Source of the DNA: Leucobacter exalbidus
GTDB taxonomy: Bacteria; Actinomycetota; Actinomycetes; Actinomycetales; Microbacteriaceae
Direction: 5' to 3'
Length of the DNA: 64,000 nt
Assembly (NCBI RefSeq): GCF_017834145.1
Contig: NZ_JAFIDA010000001.1
Span: 2,914,001-2,978,000 of the forward strand
Below, piece after piece: positions 44,401 through 52,174 of the stretch. The notes beneath the pieces are model-generated. The model was not told the DNA's origin, ran no database searches, and was given only the letters and a program-made list of their open reading frames with translations. Position 1 is the first letter of the stretch. Each line of letters starts with the position of its first letter. A program made the translations under genes and the position numbers.

Positions 44401-45024
44401 CCCGAGCTGGGCTACTTCCTCGCCGATACCAGGCGCATGCGCAGCGAGCTCGCCGACGTCGTGTCAGAGCTCTCCTACGAAGGCCGGCTGCGTGCACACC
44501 CGAGCTCGGCCGACCGTGAGGTGTTCGGCGCCGGGCCCGCAGGCCTCACCTGGCATCCGGTCACCCACGCCGGCAACTCGAATCATTCACCCGAGGAAGC
44601 CGCCGAGGTCGTACGCGTGGCACGCACCATGCTGGCCGGTGAACTCGCTGAGGGGTCACGGCCCGCCCGACAGCTCACCCCGCACGACGTCATCGTGGTG
44701 GCCCCCTATAACGCGCAGGTGGAGTGCGTGTCAGCGGCGCTCGCCGCAGCAGGGCTGAGTGAAATACGGGTGGGTACCGTCGACAAGTTTCAGGGGCAAG
44801 AAGCGGTGTTTGCGATTGTGACGCTTGCCGCCTCAAGCCCCGAAGACGTGCCGCGCGGCCTCGACTTCCTGCTGATGCGCAACCGTCTCAACGTGGGGAT
44901 TAGCCGGGCGCAGTGGTCGGCCCACATGGTCTCCTCAGACCGGCTGGGAGCGGGCCTGCCGGGCACCGTTGAAGGTCTCACCGCACTCTCGGGCTATCTG
45001 CGGCTGCTGGAGCGGGCGCAGTAG
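41416..45024 (+). CDS. TM0106-family RecB-like nuclease fused to SF1 helicase
   Basis: The 1202-residue protein begins with a RecB-like nuclease module (SASDLSAASACEFAFLRRADV; later QDTKLARRAR with the catalytic Asp-Lys pattern, and a Cys cluster ACGRCEVCEPE that could bind Fe-S or zinc). A second, RNase H-like module has FFDFEGDPMY (D359, E361). The C-terminal half is an SF1 helicase: Walker A GPPGTGKT (about 822-829), LLVIDEAGQFSLA, LLLGDPQQLPQVSQG, TVDKFQGQEA and RLNVGISRA. It is likely a DNA repair or DNA/RNA-end processing enzyme. GTG 41416 is preferred over ATG 41380 because of GAGGGAG and family alignment. Confidence 0.88.
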   Translation: MFIQQRETGGSRLVTSASDLSAASACEFAFLRRADVKFGRDVTVPADDDPMLARAAKLGDAHEERTLEAYRVEFGAAVPRVAGGVAEIARPDSMREEALVQRQAETVEALRGRAEVVFQATFFDPEQRAADAAGAPEIGFVGFADFLRLAADGSYEVQDTKLARRARVTALMQLAAYAEQLERVGVGAAAEAVLILGDGARSVHKISDIAPVFRSRRARLHQILTERALAVGADGRTESAAPVAWGDPGIAACGRCEVCEPEILAHRDPLLIAGIQRSQRDRFIAAGYETIERVATLSDPIVAAGVSIDGVSPRVLERIAAQADVQVRAAAGQVPPVKVIDAGALAALPEPNPGDLFFDFEGDPMYREPGAQASARWGIDYLFGMVDVREQFTPLWAHDLDAEKQALIDFLALVRERRAAYPGLRIYHYAAYERAHLTSIAARHGVGEAEVDQLLREHVLVDLYPIVRGALRVGSRSYSIKKLEPLYMGDELRDETGVVSGAQSVTEYAEASAQLAAGDAAVRAEGQRRLDAIADYNRYDCVSTLRLRDWLLSLAAEHGIFPYAPAELADLDTGAGPDLSASATGEELLRLAGLADDQAEAQALRLAASAIDYHQREQKSFWWAHFARLVDPIEDWADTRDVLIVDASQSWATETWHRPPRARTDRRQLRLRGAISPGSSLRGGDIYLVYAYPAPFPQPGAAPGSRGARRAKIIERFSDGVVVEETLAAGVEQFSELPIAVVPGPPPPAGAQKEAIEEWGRDLAAARAAGTPFNDAVYELLRRVPPTIDGGLAAVADTDDGAITAVVTSLIGMTRSALAVQGPPGTGKTYLASRVIKRLVEERRWRIGVVAQSHKVVENVLTSVVGAGVAAELVAKVPQGSKLAEDAPQPEFTVLAANGHAAFMSEHERSGFVIGGTAWDLSNEKRFARRSLDLLVIDEAGQFSLAPTIAASVSADRVLLLGDPQQLPQVSQGTHPEPVDTSALGWLIGGHDTLAPELGYFLADTRRMRSELADVVSELSYEGRLRAHPSSADREVFGAGPAGLTWHPVTHAGNSNHSPEEAAEVVRVARTMLAGELAEGSRPARQLTPHDVIVVAPYNAQVECVSAALAAAGLSEIRVGTVDKFQGQEAVFAIVTLAASSPEDVPRGLDFLLMRNRLNVGISRAQWSAHMVSSDRLGAGLPGTVEGLTALSGYLRLLERAQ

Positions 45025-45060
45025 CGCGGTAACGCGGTGAGGCCGGGCTCGCGGTGGAGA

Positions 45061-45699
45061 CTACTCAGACCACGCTGAGCCCTGAATGACCTCTACGAAG
45101 TCACCGCGCGTGAACCCGGGTACGAAGTGGGCGAGCACATCGGCCTTGACGTTGCCGAAGGTGGTGTCTGGCCGGTCCTTGAGGCCCTCGGTGAACGCGG
45201 CAAGAATGCGATTCTTGAAATCGGGGCGGGGGTGCGCGTCGACGATCGCCTGGCGCTGCTCGTCGGTGACGGTCTCAAAGCCGAGACCGAGCACGTCGAG
45301 CTCAACGCCTCGCGTGACGAGCGCGATCTCGGGGGCCATGTGCAGCGGGATCTCGGGGGTGGTGTGGAGGGCGATGGCGGCCCACACCGTGTCGGCGTCG
45401 GCGTCGCTGATTCCGTATGACTGGAGGAACTTGCGTGCCTCATCGGCGGCATCGATCTCAAAGCGCTGGTCGGTGCGCTTGAACGTGTCGGTCAGCCCGA
45501 GGTCGTGGAACATTGCGCCCACATACAGCAGCTCGGGGTCGTATGACAGACCCTGCTGCTGGCCACGCAGCGCACCGAACAAGAACACCCGGCGCGAGTG
45601 ATTGAATACGAGTTCTGAAGCGACATCCTGTACCAGCGCGGTCGCGGCCTGTGCCATTTCGCTATCGGGAATCAGAATTCCGGCAATTGACTGAGTCAT
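45061..45699 (-). CDS. HD-domain hydrolase (cyanamide hydratase-like)
   Basis: The 212-residue protein has the metal-binding HD pattern of the cyanamide hydratase/Ddi2 branch: FNHSRRVFLFGALRGQ (first His), ELLYVGAMFHDLGLTD (His-Asp) and AIALHTTPEIPLHMAPEIALVTRGVELDVLG (further His/Asp ligands). Cyanamide hydratases convert cyanamide to urea using zinc; related proteins act on other nitriles or isocyanides. ATG 45699 has AAAGGACC before it. It is divergent from a GlxA-type regulator 105 bp away, which probably controls it. Enzyme specificity is unknown. Confidence 0.83.
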   Translation of the reverse strand: MTQSIAGILIPDSEMAQAATALVQDVASELVFNHSRRVFLFGALRGQQQGLSYDPELLYVGAMFHDLGLTDTFKRTDQRFEIDAADEARKFLQSYGISDADADTVWAAIALHTTPEIPLHMAPEIALVTRGVELDVLGLGFETVTDEQRQAIVDAHPRPDFKNRILAAFTEGLKDRPDTTFGNVKADVLAHFVPGFTRGDFVEVIQGSAWSE

Positions 45700-45804
45700 G
45701 TGGGGTCCTTTCAACGGAGGGTGCAGCCTGTCTCACCTCAAGAATCGCAAGATCTGTTAGCGTGTGCGTATGTCTTTTATGACCAGTAACCCTCGAAATC
45801 AGAC

Positions 45805-46776
45805 ATGATGCACCGCATCGGGCTCGTGGTATTCGACGGCATGACGCTGCTTGATGCCAGTGGGCCAGCAGAGGTGTTTCGGCTGTCCGATCGGCCGGGC
45901 ACCCACTATGAGATGACCATTGTGTCGCCGTCGGGTGGCGCGATCAGGTCATCCTCGGGGATCGAGATTGCCAGCACGGCAAGTGGCCAGCTCGACACTG
46001 TTGACACCCTCATCGTCGTGGGCGGGGAGAACCTGGTCGAGCAGCCGCTTTCCGCCGACTTGCTGGCCACGACCGCCCGGCTCGCCGAGGGCGCAAGCCG
46101 GGTGGCATCGGTGTGCACCGGAGCATTCGTGCTCGCCGAACTGGGCCTCTTGAACGGCCGACGTGCCACAACCCACTGGCGCTATGCGGCCGAGCTCGCG
46201 AGGCGTTACCCGCTGATTCGGGTGGAGCCCGACGTGATCCACATTCGCGACGGCAGATACTTGTCATCGGCAGGCATTACGGCCGGAATCGATCTTGCGC
46301 TCGCGATGGTGGAGGACGACACCGGGGCGGAGGCCGCACGAACGGTCGCGCGCGAGCTCGTGATGTTCATGCAGCGGCCGGGCGGCCAAAGCCAATACTC
46401 CTCGGCGCTGCGCCGGCCAGCGGTCGACAACGAACCGCTGCGGCGCCTCATGGACGCGGTGATCGCCGCCCCGGGTGAGGAACACACGCTGCCGGCGATG
46501 GCGCAGCTGGTCGGGGTGAGCACGCGTCACCTCAGCCGGCTCTTTCAAACCGAAGTGGGCACCACGCCCGCGCGCTGGCTTGAAGAGATCAGGGTGGATG
46601 CGGCCCGCGCCCTGATCCTCGAGGGGCACCCGGTAAGCCAAGCCGCTCAGCTGAGCGGCTTCGGCTCAGATGAAACACAACGGCGCGCGTTTGCGCGCCA
46701 CCTGGGCACGACACCCAGTACCTTTCGCGACCGCTTCGCCACCACGCGAGCGGCCACCAGGCAGGGCCAGGAGTAA
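45805..46776 (+). CDS. GlxA-type transcriptional regulator (DJ-1/PfpI plus AraC helix-turn-helix)
   Basis: The 323-residue protein has an N-terminal DJ-1/PfpI domain (VVFDGMTLLDASGPAEVFR, TLIVVGGENL, ASVCTGAFVLAELGLLNGRRATTHW with the nucleophile-elbow Cys) and a C-terminal AraC double helix-turn-helix (VSTRHLSRLFQTEVGTTPARWLEEIR and AAQLSGFGSDETQRRAFARHLGTTPSTFR). Such regulators sense amines or small nitrogen compounds. The divergent HD hydrolase is the obvious target. ATGATG gives two possible starts three bases apart. It is convergent with the PucR-type gene 14 bp downstream. Confidence 0.87.
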   Translation: MMHRIGLVVFDGMTLLDASGPAEVFRLSDRPGTHYEMTIVSPSGGAIRSSSGIEIASTASGQLDTVDTLIVVGGENLVEQPLSADLLATTARLAEGASRVASVCTGAFVLAELGLLNGRRATTHWRYAAELARRYPLIRVEPDVIHIRDGRYLSSAGITAGIDLALAMVEDDTGAEAARTVARELVMFMQRPGGQSQYSSALRRPAVDNEPLRRLMDAVIAAPGEEHTLPAMAQLVGVSTRHLSRLFQTEVGTTPARWLEEIRVDAARALILEGHPVSQAAQLSGFGSDETQRRAFARHLGTTPSTFRDRFATTRAATRQGQE

Positions 46777-46790
46777 CCGAAAGCGCCCGG

Positions 46791-48308
46791 CTACGCCCCG
46801 AGCACGGCCCGGCAGGCGAGATGCAGCGCGAGCCTCGTGTCGGGCGACGTGAGGTCAGCACCGATGAGTTCTTGCGCGCGGTGCACGCGCAGCGCCACCG
46901 TGTTGCGGTGCAGCCCGAGCGCGGTGGCCGTCGCCTGAATACCCGATTCGTGATCGAGAAACACCGCGAGGGTGTCGAGCAGCTCGGGAGCCTCGGCGAG
47001 CAGCGGGGCGAGCAGCGACTCCGCCGCGGGCAGGAACGTGTCGTTGCCGGTCCACGCGAGCAGCAGCTGCTCAAGCCCGAGGCTGTCCACGCGCACGAGA
47101 TACCCGCTGCTCGAACGGGTGAGGGCGATCTTCGCGGCATCGGCCGCCTCGCTCAGGGTGCGCGTGAGACCGGCCTCACCGCTCTGCATCGACCCGATGC
47201 CCATCGCCACATCGCGGGTCACCCGCAGCCGCTGGTGCGCACGATGCAGCGCAGAAGCATACGTTTCCACCTGGCTTGATGTGGGCGGTTCGACGAGGCT
47301 CAACCAACCCAGCACGCTCTGACCGCTGGGCGCCGCGTGCGCCTCAACCGAGATCTCGCTGAGCTCGTGGGTGACGGCGCGCACCAATCCCGCGGGGTCC
47401 ACCCGGCCGCGCGGGGTGAATTGAAACCCGACATGGTAGCCGCTCGTGCGCCAGCCGCGCTCCGACATACGGCGCTGCACATCGGCGTCACGGGCCCCGC
47501 GCAGATCAACGAAGTCGCGCAGCAGATCGGCCGAAGACGAGGCGTGGTTCATCATCGCGAGCTCATCGATGAGGATGCGCGCCGCGACCGCGGGCATCAT
47601 GATCTCGGTGACGATCGAGAGCGTGCGCAGCTGGGTGTCGCTGATGCCCTGCCCAAACACGACGAGCCTGAGCCCGGATCGCGACGAGCTATCCACCCGC
47701 ACCGATGCCGCGGCGTCCGCCCCCACCCGCGCCACACTGATCCACGGTGAGAACTCGATGGCAGCGTGCAGCTCGGGGGCGAGACTGCCACCGGTTTGTT
47801 GCACGGGCCCGCCCGTATCAACGAGGGCGATGCCGTGGCCGATGGCGGCGGCGAGGTGCCCGAGCAGATCGGAAAGATCGGCGGCGGGGTACTCGAACGC
47901 CTGCGCCACCTTGCGCACATAATCAATGGTGAGCGAGTCGCGTGCTTGCTGGAGCTGCCAGCACGCGCGCGCCAATTCGTAGGGGCGCGAGACATCGAGG
48001 AGAGTGACCCCCAGCCGGGTGGCGAGGGTGCGGGCCCCTGATCCGGCGCCGCTTGCCAGCGGAGCTGAGATCGCGGCGAAATCGCGGTCGCGCACCCGGC
48101 GCACGAGGGAATCTTGCTGCCATGACGCCGTGGGAAACGGATCGGTCAGAATCAGCAGCCCGGCCTCGGCCACGCTCTCGGTGTCGACCGCAACCTCGAG
48201 CCATGACCCGGTCTGCGGCCCGGCGACGTAGCGCAGGCCGCCGTTGTCGGGGTGCGACAGCAGCGACGACAGATCGATGCTGACCAGGGGAGTGCGGGCA
48301 AAAGACAC
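46791..48308 (-). CDS. PucR-family transcriptional regulator
   Basis: The 505-residue product has an N-terminal purine-catabolism PucR-like domain (SWLEVAVDTESVAEAGLLILTDP), a middle region with a GGDEF-like segment, and a C-terminal helix-turn-helix, TLAVFLDHESGIQATATALGLHRNTVALRVHRAQELIG split over the domain, which is the PucR/CdaR HTH_30 signature. GTG 48308 shares one base with the TAG of the upstream DUF917 gene (TAGTG), so translation is coupled; a much longer open frame upstream is antisense-free but lies over DUF917 and was rejected. It is the last gene of the permease-HyuA-DUF917 operon and its likely regulator. Confidence 0.88.
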   Translation of the reverse strand: MSFARTPLVSIDLSSLLSHPDNGGLRYVAGPQTGSWLEVAVDTESVAEAGLLILTDPFPTASWQQDSLVRRVRDRDFAAISAPLASGAGSGARTLATRLGVTLLDVSRPYELARACWQLQQARDSLTIDYVRKVAQAFEYPAADLSDLLGHLAAAIGHGIALVDTGGPVQQTGGSLAPELHAAIEFSPWISVARVGADAAASVRVDSSSRSGLRLVVFGQGISDTQLRTLSIVTEIMMPAVAARILIDELAMMNHASSSADLLRDFVDLRGARDADVQRRMSERGWRTSGYHVGFQFTPRGRVDPAGLVRAVTHELSEISVEAHAAPSGQSVLGWLSLVEPPTSSQVETYASALHRAHQRLRVTRDVAMGIGSMQSGEAGLTRTLSEAADAAKIALTRSSSGYLVRVDSLGLEQLLLAWTGNDTFLPAAESLLAPLLAEAPELLDTLAVFLDHESGIQATATALGLHRNTVALRVHRAQELIGADLTSPDTRLALHLACRAVLGA

Positions 48309-49342
48309 TAGGCGGGGTCCAATCCGTGAATGCCGTACGCGGCGGGGGAGACCTGGGCGATGCGATGGGGTGCCGCACGCCACCAGTCGTCTGCGGGCAC
48401 AGAGAGGACCGCGACGTCTTGGTGCGCGGTGAGCGCGGTGACCTCGAGCACCTCGCGAGAGCGGGCATCGATCGCGACAATGAAATCGGGGGCCGCGGCC
48501 ACCGGGGCACCGTCGACCAGCACGGCGAGGTATTCCGAGCGGGCGACGAGGCGAATGACCTCGCCCGAGGCGCCGCTGATTTCGGCGGCCAGCATGTGGG
48601 GATCGTGCAGGTCTTGTGAGATTTCGAGCACGCGGCCGTGGCCCAGCAGCGTGCCGCCGAGCTGGCGCGCGAGATCGTCGAGCGAGCCCGGCTGCGGGTT
48701 CAACAGCGCAGCCCCGAAGGTGCGTGACCGGGCCAGATGCCCGTGGAGGGCGTGCTCCAGCAGATCGCCCACCGTGAACCCGGCGATCACGATCGAGCCG
48801 ACACCGCCGGCCTGAATGATCGATGCGCGCATCAGGGCATCGACGTCTGAGGCGCGGTCTGACTGGATGATGGAGACGCCGCCGGCGCCGGTGGTGCAGA
48901 CCGCGAACAGCCCGGGGACGCCGTCGAGAAACAGGCTCACCCGGTCGATCGTGGGCACCGCGCGCCCCGAGCAATCGGCGTCTACTACCGTGCGATGTTC
49001 GGCAAAGAGAAACGGGGTGAGCGCGTTCGCGCCGCCACCCTCGATCGAGCACACCGCTTCGAGCGGGGCACCCACCCACCGCTCGGCGGCGGCGATGAGC
49101 GGGGTGAAATCGTCGAGACCGGGCAACCGCTCGCTCATGAGCATCGTGGAGCCAGCGAACGCCGGGGCGAAACACGGGGTGCGTGGGTCGAGATCGGCGG
49201 CCGCGGCCACCGCGATCGGGCTGGTGAAGACGTGCCTGAGCATGGACTCGACGACGCGGGGTGAGCCGCCTCCGCCCGAACCGCAAAAAGAAGCCCCCGC
49301 AGCGATGAGCGGCAGGTCTGCCGGTATTACTGTGAGGGCCAT
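48308..49342 (-). CDS. DUF917 family protein, first copy (short form)
   Basis: The 344-residue protein has the DUF917 landmarks near its start, LIAAGASFCGSGGGGSP, a glycine-rich loop, then LEAVCSIEGGGANALTP and VDADCSGRAVPTID in place of the usual EVGGxN and DADGMGRAFPE. Structures of DUF917 proteins suggest a link to hydantoinase-like metabolism, but no activity is established. It is about 25 residues shorter and divergent from the second DUF917 protein encoded just upstream, so the two may form a heteromer. It starts 122 bp after that gene and overlaps the PucR gene by one base. Confidence 0.83.
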   Translation of the reverse strand: MALTVIPADLPLIAAGASFCGSGGGGSPRVVESMLRHVFTSPIAVAAAADLDPRTPCFAPAFAGSTMLMSERLPGLDDFTPLIAAAERWVGAPLEAVCSIEGGGANALTPFLFAEHRTVVDADCSGRAVPTIDRVSLFLDGVPGLFAVCTTGAGGVSIIQSDRASDVDALMRASIIQAGGVGSIVIAGFTVGDLLEHALHGHLARSRTFGAALLNPQPGSLDDLARQLGGTLLGHGRVLEISQDLHDPHMLAAEISGASGEVIRLVARSEYLAVLVDGAPVAAAPDFIVAIDARSREVLEVTALTAHQDVAVLSVPADDWWRAAPHRIAQVSPAAYGIHGLDPA

Positions 49343-49464
49343 AGCTGTTAAGCGTAGAGGATCGGCGGGGGCGCACTGTGGCGGCCCCGCCGATCGCGCG
49401 TGGTCGGTTCCACACGGGTGTTCATTTGATGCTGCTGCTGACGCGTGTTACTTACGCGTGCTGC

Positions 49465-50571
49465 TTACGCGATGCCGTCGGAGTCGGCGATCGGTACGCC
49501 AGCGCGCACGCTGCCGTCGAAGCGGGTCGGCTCGGTGTCGTAGCCGAAGTACCGCGGCCCGACCATCTCGATGGCGGCGGGCGAGTGCCACCGCTCATCG
49601 GCGGGGGCCGAGATTACGCGCACGCGCTGCCCGTAACGCAGCCCCTCGGTGGTGATGGGCTCACCGCTTTCAAAATCGAGCACCATGATGAGGTCGGGGG
49701 TCGTCGTGAGGACAACGCCGTTGAGCTCGGCCATGAGGTGCTCGTTTTGGAATGACAGGGTGAACGTCGAGTCACCCTCAATGATCGTGGCGCGACCGCG
49801 CGCAAAGCCCGCGGTGGTGGCGCGCTCAACGTCAACGACCTTGCCGCCAAACAGTGACCGACCGCCGAGGGTCTCTACGAGGCCATCGACCGGGTCGGTT
49901 TTGGCCACGCGGGCCTCAACGATGCTGCGGCCGAGTGCGGCGCACAGCGTCAACGAATCGGGCACGAGCGCCTTGCGGGCCATAACACCGTTCATCTGGA
50001 ACGCCGAGAGCATGATCGAGCAGCCCATTTCGACGGCGGCGACGCGAATGATGCGCTCACCCCAGGCGTTGTTGATGGTGCGCAGCACCCCGATGTTGCC
50101 CTTTTCGTCGGCGTAGGCGAGCGGCGAAGCCGACACCCCATAGAGCGTGGGCAGCACCATCTGTAGCTCGGGGAACGCCCGGCCCATGCCGTCGGCATCG
50201 AGCAGCGGTAGGTTCATCGCGGCGGCCGCGGCGATCGGAATGGTGGAGTTCACGCCTCCCACCTCGATGCACATCAGGTGGGTGATGGGGCGCCCGTAGT
50301 GCTCGCTGAGCTCTTGCACGGGGCTCATGATTTCATCGAGGCTCGGCAGCTTCTCGACCATCACGGTGGGGGCGCCGAGCATCGAGATGCAAGCGATGAC
50401 GGCGTCATCGGGCACCTCGTCGAGCGACACCACGGTGACGTCGCCGTGACGACGCAGCGCCTCTTTCGCGAGGAGCCCACCGATGTAGGGGTCGCCGCCG
50501 CCGCCGGTGCCCAAAAGCGCTGAGCCGCGGGCGAGATCATCAATGTCTTCCAGCTTTATTGTCCAGCTCAT
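49465..50571 (-). CDS. DUF917 family protein, second copy (canonical)
   Basis: The 368-residue protein shows the classic DUF917 pattern: DIDDLARGSALLGTGGGGDPYIG at the start, MCIEVGGVNSTIPIAAAAA, LLDADGMGRAFPELQMVL and ISAPADERWHSP near the end. DUF917 genes recur next to hydantoinase A (HyuA) subunits, as here, where its ATG lies 2 bp after the HyuA stop. It may act as a second subunit in ATP-dependent hydrolysis of a cyclic amide, replacing HyuB; this is inference from the neighbourhood. Length and residues are normal for the family. Confidence 0.88.
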   Translation of the reverse strand: MSWTIKLEDIDDLARGSALLGTGGGGDPYIGGLLAKEALRRHGDVTVVSLDEVPDDAVIACISMLGAPTVMVEKLPSLDEIMSPVQELSEHYGRPITHLMCIEVGGVNSTIPIAAAAAMNLPLLDADGMGRAFPELQMVLPTLYGVSASPLAYADEKGNIGVLRTINNAWGERIIRVAAVEMGCSIMLSAFQMNGVMARKALVPDSLTLCAALGRSIVEARVAKTDPVDGLVETLGGRSLFGGKVVDVERATTAGFARGRATIIEGDSTFTLSFQNEHLMAELNGVVLTTTPDLIMVLDFESGEPITTEGLRYGQRVRVISAPADERWHSPAAIEMVGPRYFGYDTEPTRFDGSVRAGVPIADSDGIA

Positions 50572-50573
50572 GA

Positions 50574-52121
50574 TTAGCCCTCCATGTCGAGGTCGCCGAC
50601 TGCCTTCACCCGAATGCGCGTGGCATTGCCGGGGAGGTAAGGGATCGGAACTTCGTCGAAATCGATGATTGATACGGTTGACGGCTTGGCGCCCGCGGCG
50701 ACCGCCTTCTCGACGGCTTCTGCGCGCACATCGATGATGGTCTGCTCGCGCTGCCCCGGATCGATCGAGTACACCTTGTCGATCTCGCCACCGACCTGCG
50801 CGATCGAGGCGCCGATGGCGTTCGCCACGGCATAGTTCTCGGGCTTCAGTACCGTGCCAAAGAGCGGCAGGGTGTCGGGCAGCAGCACTGACCCGCCGCC
50901 CACGGCGACCACCTGAATGGGGTCAGGTGAGGTGCGCATGCGGTCAACCGCGTCAGAGATGCGCTCGGCGATGCGGTCGAGCACGCGCTGCACGAAGGCT
51001 GGGTCGAGGTGCGCCACCTTCGAGACGTCGCCGATGTTGGCGCGGCCCGCGGCCACGGCGATATCGGTGGCGGTCAGGGTATCACCGCCAAACACGAGCG
51101 CGTCGGTGGTGATGCGGTAGCCCACTGATTCGGGGCCCACCTCGGCGGTGGCTTCGTTGACGATGCTGCCGCCGCCGATGCCGAGCGACAATACGTCGGG
51201 CATGCGGAAGTTGGTGCGCACCCCGGCCACCTTCACCTCATTGGCGGTCTCGCGGGGGAAGCCGTTGATCAGCAGCCCGACGTCGGCGGTGGTGCCACCC
51301 ACATCGATGACCGCGCAGGTGCTGAGGCCACTGGTGAGAGCCGCCCCACGCATGGAGTTGGTGGGGCCCGATGCAAACGTCGCCACGGGGTAGCGGCGCA
51401 CAAAGCTTTCGTCCATGAGCGTGCCATCGTTCTGGCTGAGGAAAATGGGCGCGTCGATGCCCTCTGCGCGCACCGCAGCCGTCAGGCCATCAACAATTTC
51501 GGCGGCAAGCTCGCGCAGCGCTGCGTTGATTACGGTCGCGTTCTCGCGCTCGAGCAGGCCGATGCGGCCCACCTCGTGAGACAGCGAAATGGCCACGTCG
51601 TCGCCGAGTACCTCGCCGATGATGCGGGCGGCTTCGACCTCGAGGTCGTGATTCACGGGGCTGAACACCGACGAAATGGCGACCGAGCGAATGCCGTTGG
51701 CGCGCATATCTTCGGCGTGCGCGCGCAGCTCTTCGGGATCAATCGGGCTGATCGGGCGGCCGTCGAACTCGTAGCCACCGTGCGCCAAGTAGCTGCGTGC
51801 CTGAATCGCGCCCTTGAGCTCTTCGGGCCAGTCCACGAGCGGGGGCAACGCCTTCGTCGCGGGGAGTCCGAGGCGCAGCGCGGCGGTGGGAGCGAGGCGC
51901 TTAGCCTGCACGAGCGCGTTAATGAAGTGGGTGGTGCCGATCATCACCGCGGTGATCTCTGCGCCCTCAAAGTGGTGCTCGGCGCGCAGGCCTGAGATCG
52001 CCTGCACGATGCCACTGGTGACATCTTCGGTGGTGGAGTGCTTGATGCCCACCAGTGTGCGGGCGCCCTCCATGAGCGCGGCGTCTGTGTTGGTGCCGCC
52101 GACGTCGATACCGATATGCAT
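50574..52121 (-). CDS. Hydantoinase/oxoprolinase family protein (HyuA)
   Basis: The 515-residue protein has the ATP-grasp-like actin-fold start HIGIDVGGTNTDAALME, the mid-chain CAVIDVGGTTADVGLL (second phosphate loop), LGIGGGSIV and VAVGGGSVLLP, all standard for hydantoinase A/5-oxoprolinase N-terminal subunits that phosphorylate a cyclic amide before ring opening. It has no HyuB partner in the window; two DUF917 proteins follow instead. ATG 52121 is chosen with GAAAGAGACACC upstream, and the family start matches; the longer frame to 52235 runs into the permease gene. Substrate is probably a hydantoin-, oxoproline- or pyrimidine-like ring. Confidence 0.9.
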   Translation of the reverse strand: MHIGIDVGGTNTDAALMEGARTLVGIKHSTTEDVTSGIVQAISGLRAEHHFEGAEITAVMIGTTHFINALVQAKRLAPTAALRLGLPATKALPPLVDWPEELKGAIQARSYLAHGGYEFDGRPISPIDPEELRAHAEDMRANGIRSVAISSVFSPVNHDLEVEAARIIGEVLGDDVAISLSHEVGRIGLLERENATVINAALRELAAEIVDGLTAAVRAEGIDAPIFLSQNDGTLMDESFVRRYPVATFASGPTNSMRGAALTSGLSTCAVIDVGGTTADVGLLINGFPRETANEVKVAGVRTNFRMPDVLSLGIGGGSIVNEATAEVGPESVGYRITTDALVFGGDTLTATDIAVAAGRANIGDVSKVAHLDPAFVQRVLDRIAERISDAVDRMRTSPDPIQVVAVGGGSVLLPDTLPLFGTVLKPENYAVANAIGASIAQVGGEIDKVYSIDPGQREQTIIDVRAEAVEKAVAAGAKPSTVSIIDFDEVPIPYLPGNATRIRVKAVGDLDMEG

Positions 52122-52174
52122 GGTGTCTCTTTCTGTCGTTGTAGAGCGTGAAAGTGGGAAGCTAGGCCGCTGGG

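Noticed and set aside
46791-49415. An 874-residue open frame extending the PucR gene
   Set aside because: The extra 370 residues are a frame shadow across the DUF917 gene; the TAGTG overlap and family start support GTG 48308.
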